From: Mucilaginibacter sp. PAMB04168
GTDB lineage: Bacteria; Bacteroidota; Bacteroidia; Sphingobacteriales; Sphingobacteriaceae
Assembly: GCF_039634365.2 (NCBI RefSeq)
Contig: NZ_CP155079.2
Location: forward strand, 3,286,001-3,350,000
Reading direction: 5' to 3'
DNA: 64,000 nt
Position numbers and translations under genes: made by a program
Notes under the pieces: generated by a model
Database searches by the model: none
Seen by the model: the letters and a program-made list of their open reading frames with translations, nothing else
What the model was told of the DNA's origin: nothing
Shown here: positions 17,602-26,138 of the stretch, piece after piece
How positions within the stretch are numbered: position 1 is the first letter of the stretch
Layout: each line of letters opens with the position of its first letter

Positions 17602-17677
17602 TCATACCTGTATCTTCAGTCAAATTTACCGCCTTTAAAGTAATGATGATTAAAATTTTTAACCGCCAGTAGCGTTT

Positions 17678-17706
17678 TTATAAAACCCTGCGTAAAGGTT
17701 TTATAA
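17678..17706. other. Stable hairpin before the DUF4397 lipoprotein gene
   Basis: Perfect 10-base arms TTATAAAACC (17678-17687) and GGTTTTATAA (17697-17706) have a 9-base loop. It ends 22 bases before the ATG at 17729. It may be a weak terminator for the hydroxylase gene or a leader structure. Confidence 0.45.
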
Positions 17707-17728
17707 AGTTTAATTAATACGTACAGCA

Positions 17729-18454
17729 ATGAAAAACATTACACAAATGGTTAAAGGGAGTGTGAAGATTTTAGGCCTTTTGTTTTTAGTGTCAACAACA
17801 CTTACTTCCTGTTTAAAAGACAATGATAATGACGGTTACGTAGCACCTAAGTCCGCCTTAATTTCGGTAATTAACGCCTCACCCGATTCTCAGCCGCTTG
17901 ATTTTTATCTAGATCAGAACCGTGGCAATAATTACCCTATTAGCTATGGCAACGGGCTCGACTACATTAACGCTTACACCGGTAAAAGAACTGCCTCTTT
18001 TTACGTAGCTGGCACGCAGACTAAAATTAAGTCGGATACGATGACCCTGAATGTTGACAGGGCGTACACGTTATACTTAACCAATTTAACTGCGACACCA
18101 GATTTTGTTTTGTTACAAGACGCTATTGAAAAGCCGGCTGCAGGTCAGGCTGCTATTCGTTTGGTGAACGTAAGCCCAACTGCCCCAGCTGTTGATCTGG
18201 CCATTAAAGATGGTGCAGTGTTAGTAAACAATAAAGCTTACAAAGGCTTCTCGACGTTTGTACCTGTTCAAGGCAATGGCACGTACACGCTTGAGATCCG
18301 CCAAACAGGCACAAATACAGTATTAGCATCTATACCCAACGCAAACTTAAAATCAAATGCCGTTTATACAGTATGGTTACAAGGTTTGGCTGCGGCCACC
18401 GATGCTAAAAAGCTTACTGCTCAAATACAAACCAACGCCTATTATAACCAATAA
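17729..18454 (+). CDS. DUF4397 lipoprotein
   Basis: 241 residues. The signal peptide ends in the lipobox STTLTSC, so it is lipid-anchored. The Asp/Asn-rich linker DNDNDG after the Cys resembles the surface-export signal seen in Bacteroidota lipoproteins. The body holds two beta-rich DUF4397 units (SVINASPDSQPLDFYLD and RLVNVSPTAPAVDLAI are the matching starts). Function is unknown. It is monocistronic, with a hairpin upstream and a strong terminator downstream. Confidence 0.8.
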   Translation: MKNITQMVKGSVKILGLLFLVSTTLTSCLKDNDNDGYVAPKSALISVINASPDSQPLDFYLDQNRGNNYPISYGNGLDYINAYTGKRTASFYVAGTQTKIKSDTMTLNVDRAYTLYLTNLTATPDFVLLQDAIEKPAAGQAAIRLVNVSPTAPAVDLAIKDGAVLVNNKAYKGFSTFVPVQGNGTYTLEIRQTGTNTVLASIPNANLKSNAVYTVWLQGLAAATDAKKLTAQIQTNAYYNQ

Positions 18455-18474
18455 CAGCGTTGCGCTAACCTTCT

Positions 18475-18515
18475 GAAAGGCTAATCATTTTAAAAATGAT
18501 TAGCCTTTCTTTTTT
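18475..18515 (+). terminator. Strong intrinsic terminator after the DUF4397 gene
   Basis: A long stem (GAAAGGCTAATCATTTT and its complement) is followed by a T-run. Confidence 0.92.
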
Positions 18516-18575
18516 CCTGCCTATCCGCACCTACCATGTATACCTATTCGCTGTAAACCACTGAGTAAAAATCCC

Positions 18576-18583
18576 TATCTTTG
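18576..18583 (+). promoter_or_regulatory. -7 promoter box for lysS
   Basis: TATCTTTG is an exact -7 match 26 bases before the lysS start. The -33 position carries only CTG (about 18551). Confidence 0.5.
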
Positions 18584-18609
18584 CAGCTTTAAAAATACCG
18601 TTTATTATT

Positions 18610-20334
18610 ATGAGTATTGCAGCTTTATCTGAGCAAGAAATATTACGTCGCAAGTCTTTACAGGAGCTTAGGGCGCTGGGTATAAACCCTTATCCTGCCG
18701 AGGCCTACCCTGTGAACGCGTGGGCAAATGACATTATTACCAACTTTAACACTAACCCTGATAAATATAAAGAAGTAACCATTGCAGGCCGTATCATGAC
18801 GCGCCGCATTATGGGCAGCGCTTCTTTTGCTGAAATACAGGATTCGACCGGCCGCTTACAGGTTTACATTAAGCGCGATGACATATGCCCTGGTGAGGAT
18901 AAAACGCTTTACAATACCGTATTTAAAAAACTGTTGGATATTGGCGATTACATTGGCATTAAAGGTTATGTTTTTTTAACTCAAACCGGCGAGATTTCTG
19001 TACACGTACAGGAATTAAACGTATTAGCCAAATCATTAAAACCGCTTCCGGTTGTAAAACGTGATGATGACGGTAACATCTACGATGGCTTTACAGACCC
19101 TGAGCTACGCTACCGCCAGCGTTATGTGGATTTGACAGTTAACCCCGAGTACAAACAGATCTTCATCAACCGCTCAAAAGTGGTAAGCACCATGCGTAAT
19201 TACTTTAACGAGCAAGGTTGGATGGAGGTAGAAACTCCTATTTTACAAGCCATACACGGCGGCGCAGCAGCTCGTCCGTTCAACACGCATCACAACACGT
19301 TGGATATGCCCCTTTACTTGCGCATAGCTAATGAATTGTATTTGAAAAGACTGATAGTAGCTGGCTTTGATGGTGTGTACGAGTTTGGCAAAATGTTCCG
19401 TAACGAGGGTATGGACCGTACCCACAACCCGGAATATACCGCTATGGAAATTTACGTAGCCTACAAAGATTATATATGGATGATGGCGATGGTAGAAGAG
19501 TGCCTGGAAAAAGTGGCTGTTGCAGTACATGGAACACCAATTGTAAAAGTAGGCAGTAATGATATAAACTTTGCTGGTCCTTACGAGAAATTATCTATGT
19601 ATGAATCAATTTTGAAGTATACGGATATAGACGTATCTCAAATGGATGAGCCACAATTGCGTCAAACCTGTCGCGATTTGGCTATTGAGGTAGATGCTAC
19701 GATGGGTAAAGGCAAATTAATTGATGAGATTTTTGGTGCCAAAGTGGAGGCAAATCTGATACAGCCTACCTATATAACCGACTACCCGATTGAAATGACG
19801 CCGTTGGCAAAAAAACACCGTACCCAAGACGGCTTGGTAGAGCGTTTTGAGCTATTTATAAATGGTAAAGAAATTGCTAATGCTTACAGTGAATTGAATG
19901 ACCCTATAGATCAGCGTGAGCGCTTCGAAGAGCAGCTACTGTTAGCCGGCCGTGGTGATGAGGAGGCTATGGCGATGGACGAAGACTTCCTTCGCTCGCT
20001 GGAGTACGGCATGCCGCCAACGTCGGGTTTGGGTATAGGTATAGACCGCCTGGTGATGCTAATGACTAATCAAAGCACTATTCAGGAAGTTTTGTTCTTT
20101 CCGCAAATGCGCCCCGAGAAAAAAGCTAAAGTGGTTACTATAGATGATTTTGTAAACATAGGCGTTCCGGCCGAGTGGGTACCGGTTATCAATAAGATGG
20201 GCTTTAACACTGTTGAGGACTTAAAGGCAGCCAATCCTAACAAGGTATTCAACGATTTAGGCGGCATGCGCAAAAAGTTAAAGCTTGATTTAACCATACC
20301 ATCAAAAGAAAGTGTAATGGCTTGGTTTGAATAA
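18610..20334 (+). CDS. lysS: Lysyl-tRNA synthetase, class II
   Basis: 574 residues. An N-terminal OB-fold anticodon-binding domain ([22 protein letters not shown]) is followed by the class II core, with motif 2 [20 protein letters not shown] and motif 3 [17 protein letters not shown]. The core ends near residue 505. A tail of about 70 residues follows ([20 protein letters not shown] and on), absent from E. coli LysS but usual in Bacteroidota; it looks like a small helix-hairpin-helix-like module. Confidence 0.95.
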   Translation: MSIAALSEQEILRRKSLQELRALGINPYPAEAYPVNAWANDIITNFNTNPDKYKEVTIAGRIMTRRIMGSASFAEIQDSTGRLQVYIKRDDICPGEDKTLYNTVFKKLLDIGDYIGIKGYVFLTQTGEISVHVQELNVLAKSLKPLPVVKRDDDGNIYDGFTDPELRYRQRYVDLTVNPEYKQIFINRSKVVSTMRNYFNEQGWMEVETPILQAIHGGAAARPFNTHHNTLDMPLYLRIANELYLKRLIVAGFDGVYEFGKMFRNEGMDRTHNPEYTAMEIYVAYKDYIWMMAMVEECLEKVAVAVHGTPIVKVGSNDINFAGPYEKLSMYESILKYTDIDVSQMDEPQLRQTCRDLAIEVDATMGKGKLIDEIFGAKVEANLIQPTYITDYPIEMTPLAKKHRTQDGLVERFELFINGKEIANAYSELNDPIDQRERFEEQLLLAGRGDEEAMAMDEDFLRSLEYGMPPTSGLGIGIDRLVMLMTNQSTIQEVLFFPQMRPEKKAKVVTIDDFVNIGVPAEWVPVINKMGFNTVEDLKAANPNKVFNDLGGMRKKLKLDLTIPSKESVMAWFE

Positions 20335-20345
20335 TCATTATAACT

Positions 20346-20660
20346 ATGACCCACATTATGTACATTGAAAGAAAAGCCGGCGATGTAACTGGCAATGCCC
20401 GGATTGGAAAAGTAAAATTTTCTAAGACAGGCCGCTCGATGTACTATGGTGGCAAAAGCTTTATAAAGGTAATTGGGTATAAATACAATTGCATTGAAGA
20501 GGAAACGGGTGAAGCATATTGGATTAGCGGGTGCAAAAAGAACGGTTGTGATTCACTTTACGCTCAACGTCCTGTTCTAATTGATGAGGATATCAGGGAA
20601 GAGTATTGGATGACCATTCGCCACATGCCCTACTTAAAGTATAAATGCTTTTCACATTAA
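20346..20660 (+). CDS. Small conserved protein of unknown function
   Basis: 104 residues, or 100 if translation starts at the second ATG (20358), which gives the more usual start MYIERKAGD. The conserved pattern is ARIGKVKFSKTGRSMYYGG, EEETGEAYWISGCKKNG and IDEDIREEYW. Relatives in Bacteroidota databases sometimes carry the name 1-deoxy-D-xylulose-5-phosphate synthase, which this length cannot support. It has no signal peptide. It follows lysS by 11 bases and may share its transcript. Function unknown. Confidence 0.7.
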   Translation: MTHIMYIERKAGDVTGNARIGKVKFSKTGRSMYYGGKSFIKVIGYKYNCIEEETGEAYWISGCKKNGCDSLYAQRPVLIDEDIREEYWMTIRHMPYLKYKCFSH

Positions 20661-20785
20661 TAAATAATAGAAAAGGCTGCATTACTACAGTCTTTTCTAT
20701 TTAAGACACATCCTTAACCAAAACTTAAAATAACAATAACTTCGTGTTCATAATACTCATTTACTTTTATAAAAATGAGAATTAT

Positions 20786-20992
20786 ATGAACTCTACACTT
20801 GAAATAACAGAACAAGAATTTTTAATTAAGCTAGACCGTAAAAAGTTTAATGTATCCTTTGTACGTTCTTTGCTGAAACTGGTTGAATTTTCGAACCCAT
20901 CTGATGATAGCTTTATAATGCCCGACCGTAATATACAACCGAGCTACCGCAACGCCGAGCCCAACTACTTTGGCAGCATCGATGAAAAATAA
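20786..20992 (+). CDS. Small orphan protein
   Basis: 68 residues from the ATG at 20786, which is preceded by GAGA. An upstream ATG at 20744 would add 14 hydrophobic residues and is less likely. It has a helical, charged N-terminal half (ITEQEFLIKLDRKKFNVSF) and a disordered polar tail. A strong bidirectional terminator follows directly after the stop. No domain is recognised; probably a lineage-restricted gene. Confidence 0.5.
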   Translation: MNSTLEITEQEFLIKLDRKKFNVSFVRSLLKLVEFSNPSDDSFIMPDRNIQPSYRNAEPNYFGSIDEK

Positions 20993-21029
20993 AAAAGGCC
21001 TGAATGTTTATCATTCAAGCCTTTTTTTA
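20992..21029. terminator. Bidirectional intrinsic terminator
   Basis: The stem AAAAAAGGC-TGAATG / CATTCA-GCCTTTTTTT with T-runs on both sides lies between converging genes. Confidence 0.9.
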
Positions 21030-21043
21030 TTCTTGTAAACTAA

Positions 21044-21595
21044 TTAAAAGTTGCGGTAACCGCCACGCTGTACTTGTTGCTTATCCATTTGAGCCATCTG
21101 GCCCTTCATCATTTTGATTTGCTCTGCCAGCAATTTATTTTTGTCTTCTTTAGCAGCTTCCTGCAGGTATTGCTGCGCCTCACGTTTGTTACGTTTAGCC
21201 ATTGATATGCCAGCCAAACTTAATTTGGCCAGCGCTATATTGTGCGACATGGTCATACCTAATGATATAGCTTTCTTAAAGTATTTCTCTGATTTTAAAG
21301 GCGCCTTGCGAGATTCTATTAGACCTATTAAAAGGTTATAGTAACCATGTTGTCCTTTAAATAATTGTTTTTCGTAATCAGTAATCTTCATTAACCACTT
21401 TTCAGCTTCTTCAGAATTCTCTTTGCGCAGGTAATACTGGGCAACCAGCATATTTTCGTTAAAAAAGAAAGTAAGTAATACCAAACCACCAATCAGGAAC
21501 ACCAAAATGCCCCAGCCCCAAAAACCAAAGGCACACAGGGTAACGCCTGCACCCATTACCACACAGGCTATTATTAACCGAACAATATTAGACAT
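21044..21595 (-). CDS. Membrane-anchored TPR-like protein
   Basis: 183 residues. Two close hydrophobic segments in residues about 5-45 (LIIACVVMGAGVTLCAFGFW, ILVFLIGGLVLLTFFF) form a helical hairpin. They are followed by a soluble helical region with tetratricopeptide-like pairs (AQYYLRKENSEEAEKWLMKI, YYNLLIGLIESRKAPLKSEK) and a Gln/Met-rich tail. It probably faces the cytoplasm and scaffolds other proteins. No enzyme motif; function unknown. Monocistronic. Confidence 0.65.
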   Translation of the reverse strand: MSNIVRLIIACVVMGAGVTLCAFGFWGWGILVFLIGGLVLLTFFFNENMLVAQYYLRKENSEEAEKWLMKITDYEKQLFKGQHGYYNLLIGLIESRKAPLKSEKYFKKAISLGMTMSHNIALAKLSLAGISMAKRNKREAQQYLQEAAKEDKNKLLAEQIKMMKGQMAQMDKQQVQRGGYRNF

Positions 21596-21672
21596 CGTTT
21601 GTACTTTGTTGTATTAAAGTGCAAATATCCGTTTATTTATACGTTTAAGCAATTAACCGCACAAATATTTAT

Positions 21673-22350
21673 ATGGCAATAGAATTGGAACCATCCTGGC
21701 TAAAAGTACTTCATAATGAGTTTGAGAAAGACTATATGATTAAGCTCAAAGAATTTTTAAAACAGGAGAAAGATGCCGGCCATAAAGTATATCCTAAAGG
21801 AAGCGATATTTTTAATGCCTTCAACCATACGCCTTTTAACAAATTAAAAGCAGTTATTTTAGGCCAGGATCCATATCATGGGGCAAATCAGGCCTTTGGT
21901 CTGTCATTCGCCGTACAAAAAGGCATAACAGTGCCGCCATCCCTCAAAAACATTTACAAAGAGTTAGCTACGGATATCCCGGGCTTTACAATTCCTAATC
22001 ATGGCGATCTTACCAAATGGGCCAACCAAGGTATATTGCTGTTGAACGCCACACTTACTGTACAGGCGGGCAAACCAGGTTCACATCAAAAGAAAGGCTG
22101 GGAGATTTTTACTGATACGGTAATTCGTACCATCTCGGAACAGAAAGAAGGCATTGTATTTTTGCTATGGGGCAAATTTGCACAAGCAAAAACCGAGCTT
22201 ATTAATACCGAAAGGCATCATGTGCTTAAAGCTGCTCACCCATCGCCCTACTCTGCCGATAACGGCTTTTTTGGCTGTCATCATTTCTCAAAAACAAATG
22301 GTATACTGACTTCCGACGGAAAAACACCTATCGACTGGCAAATTGACTGA
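21673..22350 (+). CDS. ung: Uracil-DNA glycosylase, family 1
   Basis: 225 residues. It removes uracil from DNA as the first step of base excision repair. The catalytic water-activating Asp is in GQDPYHG, the uracil-binding strand is LLLNATLTVQAGKPGSH, and the Leu-intercalation/His loop is AAHPSPYSADNGFFG. Length and motif spacing are canonical. Single gene, followed by a bidirectional terminator shared with lrp. Confidence 0.97.
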   Translation: MAIELEPSWLKVLHNEFEKDYMIKLKEFLKQEKDAGHKVYPKGSDIFNAFNHTPFNKLKAVILGQDPYHGANQAFGLSFAVQKGITVPPSLKNIYKELATDIPGFTIPNHGDLTKWANQGILLLNATLTVQAGKPGSHQKKGWEIFTDTVIRTISEQKEGIVFLLWGKFAQAKTELINTERHHVLKAAHPSPYSADNGFFGCHHFSKTNGILTSDGKTPIDWQID

Positions 22351-22394
22351 ACTATAAAGCCAGGCACTGTAAAGTAAGGTTTTATTTAAACGAG

Positions 22395-22434
22395 AACGGC
22401 TGCAAGTGTTATACATGCAGCCGTTTCAGTTTTT
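22395..22434. terminator. Intrinsic terminator between ung and lrp
   Basis: The perfect stem AACGGCTGCA / TGCAGCCGTT with an 11-base loop is followed on the plus side by TCAGTTTTT. Confidence 0.8.
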
Positions 22435-22452
22435 ACTTGTAAATTTAAATTA

Positions 22453-22923
22453 CTAATATTCTAAAGGCACAGTAGGCTCTTTCTTACTGGTCGACATAAT
22501 CATCATAGTTTGGAATGTTTTTACTACGGGTATGCGGCTTATCTTATCCATAATTAATTGCTCGTAAAGCTTTATATCGCGTACATACACTTTCAGCAAA
22601 AAATCGCATTGCCCGGTCACATGGTGACACTCCGTTACCTCTTTTATTTTCTGAATTTCTTTTAAAAAAACATCTATTGTGTTGCTTTTATGAAAGTCCA
22701 GAGAGACCTGTATAAACGTTTTTATGCCTAATCCCAGTTTCTCTTCATCTACTAACGCATGGTAGCTTTTAATGTATTCCGCATTCTCCAGCTTACGTAC
22801 ACGTTCTAAGGTAGGTGCCGGCGATAACCCAATTTCGTTGGATAGTTGCAGGTTGGTGATACGTCCGTTCTCTTGAAGTATTTTAAGTATTTGTAAGTCT
22901 ATCTTATCTAATTCAGCACCCAT
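22453..22923 (-). CDS. Lrp/AsnC-family transcriptional regulator
   Basis: 156 residues. An N-terminal helix-turn-helix (DLQILKILQENGRITNLQLSN, then LSPAPTLERVRKLE) is followed by the RAM ligand-binding domain (VTECHHVTGQCDFLLKVYVRD). This is the usual architecture of amino-acid-responsive octameric regulators. It is divergent from mntR; its -7 box ends 5 bases before the ATG. Ligand and targets unknown. Confidence 0.92.
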   Translation of the reverse strand: MGAELDKIDLQILKILQENGRITNLQLSNEIGLSPAPTLERVRKLENAEYIKSYHALVDEEKLGLGIKTFIQVSLDFHKSNTIDVFLKEIQKIKEVTECHHVTGQCDFLLKVYVRDIKLYEQLIMDKISRIPVVKTFQTMMIMSTSKKEPTVPLEY

Positions 22924-22928
22924 GTTTG

Positions 22929-22936
22929 CAAAGATA
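22929..22936 (-). promoter_or_regulatory. -7 promoter box for the Lrp-type gene
   Basis: On the minus strand TATCTTTG is followed by CAAAC and the ATG, so the message would be leaderless or nearly so. No TTTG is at 19-21 bases; one lies at 13. Confidence 0.55.
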
Positions 22937-23004
22937 TATCAGTACAGCACAAAATAAAATTTTTTATTCAGTTTGATAAACAAAAGTTAATTTTATAAGT
23001 TTTA

Positions 23005-23026
23005 AAATTTAGACAAGCCTAAATTT
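23005..23026. promoter_or_regulatory. Candidate MntR/DtxR-type operator
   Basis: AAATTTAG (23005-23012) and CTAAATTT (23019-23026) are perfect inverted arms around ACAAGC. The TTTAG...CTAAA core resembles DtxR/MntR-family boxes. It covers the -33 position of the mntR promoter, so occupancy should block transcription. Confidence 0.65.
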
Positions 23027-23031
23027 AATAT

Positions 23032-23039
23032 TAGATTTG
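23032..23039 (+). promoter_or_regulatory. -7 promoter box for mntR-mntH
   Basis: TAGATTTG, an exact match, lies 19 bases after TTTAG (a near -33 element inside the operator) and ends 5 bases before the mntR ATG. Confidence 0.65.
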
Positions 23040-23044
23040 TATAA

Positions 23045-23695
23045 ATGCACTCATTTACAGAAGAAAACTATATAAAAAGCATTTATCATTTACTTGTACG
23101 CACACAAAGCGCTACAACAAATGATATTGCGGCGGTGCTTGGCACCAAAGCTGCCTCTGTTACAGATATGCTTAAAAAGCTGGCTGATAAAAAGCTCATC
23201 AACTACACACGCTACCAAGGCGTTAGTTTAACCGAAAGTGGTGAGCAGGTTGCATTAGCTGTTGTACGCAAGCACCGCCTGTGGGAATATTTTTTAGTAG
23301 AAAAATTAAACTTTAAATGGGATGAAGTACACGAAATGGCCGAGGAACTGGAGCATATTACTTCGACAAAATTAATTGACAGGCTGGATGAGTTTATGGG
23401 ATGTCCGCAATTTGATCCGCATGGCGACCCAATACCAGATGCAGACGGCCGGATAATCCAGCAGCAAATGCAGCCAATGTTAGTGCTTTGTAAGGATCAA
23501 AGCGGCACCATTGCAGGTGTAGCCAACCACTCCCCTGCTTTTTTGCAGTATCTGGAAAAGACACAGCTTACAATTGGCCAAACTATAACTGTAAAGGAAG
23601 TTACAGATTATGACCTTTCGGTGCAATTACATACAAACAACAAGGAATTTAATATAAGCCATGAAGTGGCTAAAAATTTATTAATAATTATATGA
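23045..23695 (+). CDS. mntR: Metal-dependent DtxR/MntR-family repressor
   Basis: 216 residues. A winged helix (SFTEENYIKSIYHLL, TKAASVTDMLKKLADKKLI), a dimerisation domain with metal-ligand type residues (HRLWEYFLVEKLNFKWDEVH, HGDPIPD), and a C-terminal FeoA/SH3-like domain (LTIGQTITVKEV) make it the long IdeR/DtxR type. It shares an ATGA overlap with the Nramp transporter gene, so it almost surely represses its own operon in response to manganese or iron. Which metal cannot be decided from sequence. Confidence 0.9.
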   Translation: MHSFTEENYIKSIYHLLVRTQSATTNDIAAVLGTKAASVTDMLKKLADKKLINYTRYQGVSLTESGEQVALAVVRKHRLWEYFLVEKLNFKWDEVHEMAEELEHITSTKLIDRLDEFMGCPQFDPHGDPIPDADGRIIQQQMQPMLVLCKDQSGTIAGVANHSPAFLQYLEKTQLTIGQTITVKEVTDYDLSVQLHTNNKEFNISHEVAKNLLIII

Positions 23696-25575
23696 GTACT
23701 AACAGTGAATCGCTCAGCAGCGTACACAGTTCGGTTGAAACCCAAAATAAAACCGGCTGGCGTAAAATACTGGCTTTCATTGGCCCCGCTTACCTGATTA
23801 GTGTAGGTTATATGGACCCGGGCAATTGGGCAACCGATTTACAGGCGGGTAGCCAGTTTGGTTATAAATTGGTGTGGGTGCTTTTGATGTCGAACCTAAT
23901 TGCGCTGTTGCTACAATCATTAAGCGCGCGGTTAGGCATTGTAAGAGGTTTGGATATAGCCCAGGCCTCAAAAAACACCTATCCACGATTTATAAATTTC
24001 TGTTTATACGTTTTGGCTCAGATTGCTATTATAGCATGTGATCTGGCCGAAATTATTGGTATGGCCATTGGCTTGCAGTTGTTATTTGGCCTGCCGCTTA
24101 TTTGGGGTGTATCTATCACCATGCTGGATACGATACTGCTACTTTTCCTGCTCAACAAAGGTATGCGACGGCTTGAAGGTTTCATTGTTTCGCTGATTTT
24201 TATTGTTGGGTTTTCGTTTCTTATAGAGATGATTATTGTAAAGCCCGATTTGCCGGAACTAGCCAAGGGCTTTATTCCATCCCCCCTAAATCACGATGCG
24301 TTATACATTGCAATTGGTATTATCGGCGCAACAGTAATGCCACACAACTTGTATCTACATTCGTCCCTGGTGCAAACCAGAAAAATAGACCGGAGTGACG
24401 CTGGTATACGCAGTGCCTTAAAATTTAACTTTTGGGATACAACTATAGCTTTAAATCTTGCCTTTTTTGTAAACGCAGCCATATTGATTTTAGCAGCCAG
24501 TGCATTTTTCCGTAACGGCTACCATCAGGTTGCCGAAATTCAGGATGCGCACAAATTGTTAAGTAATATCTTTGGCTCAATGGCACCTAAACTGTTTGCC
24601 ATTGCCTTAATTGCGGCTGGTCAAAGCTCAACTGTAACCGGCACGCTGGCAGGCCAAATTATAATGGAAGGCCACCTCAATCTGCGCATAGCGCCTTGGT
24701 TGCGCCGTTTGCTGACCCGTTTGCTGGCTATACTACCGGCATACCTCACCTTGCTGTACGCCGGCGAGAACGGACTAGGTCGTTTGCTGGTTTTAAGTCA
24801 GGTGGTTTTGAGCTTACAGCTCGGCTTTGCCGTAATACCACTGATACATTTTACTTCAGACAAGCAAACCATGGGCAAGTTTGTGATAAAGCCGTGGATA
24901 AAAATATTGGCCTGGATATTTGCAATTTTGATCGTAGGTTTAAATGCACGCTTGGTTATTGAAGAAATTAATAAGTGGAGTGATGCCAACCCCCAATCCC
25001 GCTATATTGTGCATTACGTAATTACTCCTATAGCTATAGCTGTAGGCGTCTTACTGCTGTATGTATTCATCAAGCCATTAATTAGCAAAACAACAAAAAG
25101 CACAGCTGCCGTGCCGCACGGCATCGCAGTAGCTATCCAGGAGTTGGATGAGGTGAGCTACAACCGCATTGGCATTGCTATAGATTTTTCGAACAATGAC
25201 CAAATAGCCATAAAGCACGCCATAACGCAAGGCGGCAAAAAGGCTATGTATACGCTTATACATGTTGTTGAAACTGCAGGCGCCCGTTATCACGGCACAC
25301 AAGTAATGGATTATGAAACCCAAAGCGATTTTGCCAATATGGAACAATACGTAACGGCGCTTGAGCAATTAGGCTACCAATCGGTAACGCGAATTGGTTA
25401 TGGAAATAGGGCAAACGCCATAGCCAAGGTTGTACGCGACGAAAGTGTTGACTTTTTGGTAATGGGATCGCACGGCCATAAGGCCATGAAAGATTTAATT
25501 TATGGCACTACTGTTGATACGGTAAGGCACCTGGTAAATGTGCCTGTGCTGGTGGTAAAACCAGCCAAAAAATAA
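23692..25575 (+). CDS. mntH: Nramp divalent metal transporter fused to a UspA domain
   Basis: 627 residues. Residues about 25-455 are an Nramp transporter with the metal-binding motifs DPGN in helix 1 (YMDPGNWATD) and MPHN in helix 6 (ATVMPHNLYLHSS). After a linker, residues about 485-625 are a universal stress protein fold beginning NRIGIAIDFSNNDQ and ending in the nucleotide-binding pattern MGSHGHKAMKDLIYGTTVD, with the G-2x-G-9x-G-T spacing of ATP-binding Usp proteins. It is thus a proton-driven Mn/Fe importer with a cytosolic nucleotide-binding module. It overlaps mntR by 4 bases. Confidence 0.92.
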   Translation: MSTNSESLSSVHSSVETQNKTGWRKILAFIGPAYLISVGYMDPGNWATDLQAGSQFGYKLVWVLLMSNLIALLLQSLSARLGIVRGLDIAQASKNTYPRFINFCLYVLAQIAIIACDLAEIIGMAIGLQLLFGLPLIWGVSITMLDTILLLFLLNKGMRRLEGFIVSLIFIVGFSFLIEMIIVKPDLPELAKGFIPSPLNHDALYIAIGIIGATVMPHNLYLHSSLVQTRKIDRSDAGIRSALKFNFWDTTIALNLAFFVNAAILILAASAFFRNGYHQVAEIQDAHKLLSNIFGSMAPKLFAIALIAAGQSSTVTGTLAGQIIMEGHLNLRIAPWLRRLLTRLLAILPAYLTLLYAGENGLGRLLVLSQVVLSLQLGFAVIPLIHFTSDKQTMGKFVIKPWIKILAWIFAILIVGLNARLVIEEINKWSDANPQSRYIVHYVITPIAIAVGVLLLYVFIKPLISKTTKSTAAVPHGIAVAIQELDEVSYNRIGIAIDFSNNDQIAIKHAITQGGKKAMYTLIHVVETAGARYHGTQVMDYETQSDFANMEQYVTALEQLGYQSVTRIGYGNRANAIAKVVRDESVDFLVMGSHGHKAMKDLIYGTTVDTVRHLVNVPVLVVKPAKK

Positions 25576-25601
25576 TTTGCATATTTGCATGCTCAGCCAT
25601 C

Positions 25602-26051
25602 ATGAACGAACAACTCTATATAAAAAATAAAAAAGCGTATTTTGAATATCATATACTCGACGAGTATACTGCCGGCATAAAATTGCTGGGTACCGAAATT
25701 AAATCTATCCGTGATGGAAAGGCTAATCTAAACGATGCCTTTTGTACATTCATCAGCGACCAGTTGTACGTTCGCAACCTGCACATATCCGAATACTCGC
25801 ACGGCTCATTTTATAACCACGAGGCCAAGCGCGACAGGGTTTTGCTGCTGAATAAAAAAGAGCTAAAAAAACTTCGTACCCGATCTGAAGAAAAAGGATT
25901 TACTATAGTACCACTTGCCCTGTTTATCAGTGAGCGCGGCTTCGCCAAATTAAAAATTGGCCTGGCCCAGGGAAAGAAGACTTACGACAAACGCGAAACC
26001 ATGAAGGAGCGCGACACCAAGATTGAATTAAGCCGGGTAATGAAAAGATAA
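25602..26051 (+). CDS. smpB: SsrA-binding protein
   Basis: 149 residues. It binds tmRNA and delivers it to stalled ribosomes in trans-translation. Recognised from KAYFEYHILDEYTAGIKLLG, TEIKSIRDGKANLNDAFC and the C-terminal LAQGKKTYDKRETMKERD, which forms the helix that enters the mRNA channel. It is 26 bases after mntH and may be read through from it. No tmRNA gene was seen in the window. Confidence 0.96.
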   Translation: MNEQLYIKNKKAYFEYHILDEYTAGIKLLGTEIKSIRDGKANLNDAFCTFISDQLYVRNLHISEYSHGSFYNHEAKRDRVLLLNKKELKKLRTRSEEKGFTIVPLALFISERGFAKLKIGLAQGKKTYDKRETMKERDTKIELSRVMKR

Positions 26052-26138
26052 CCTTGATTTAGGAAGGGTGTGATGGGAAGTTATTATATATACAGTACTA
26101 CACCGGGGTCGGCATAACATCGTTTACCTATTAAATGC

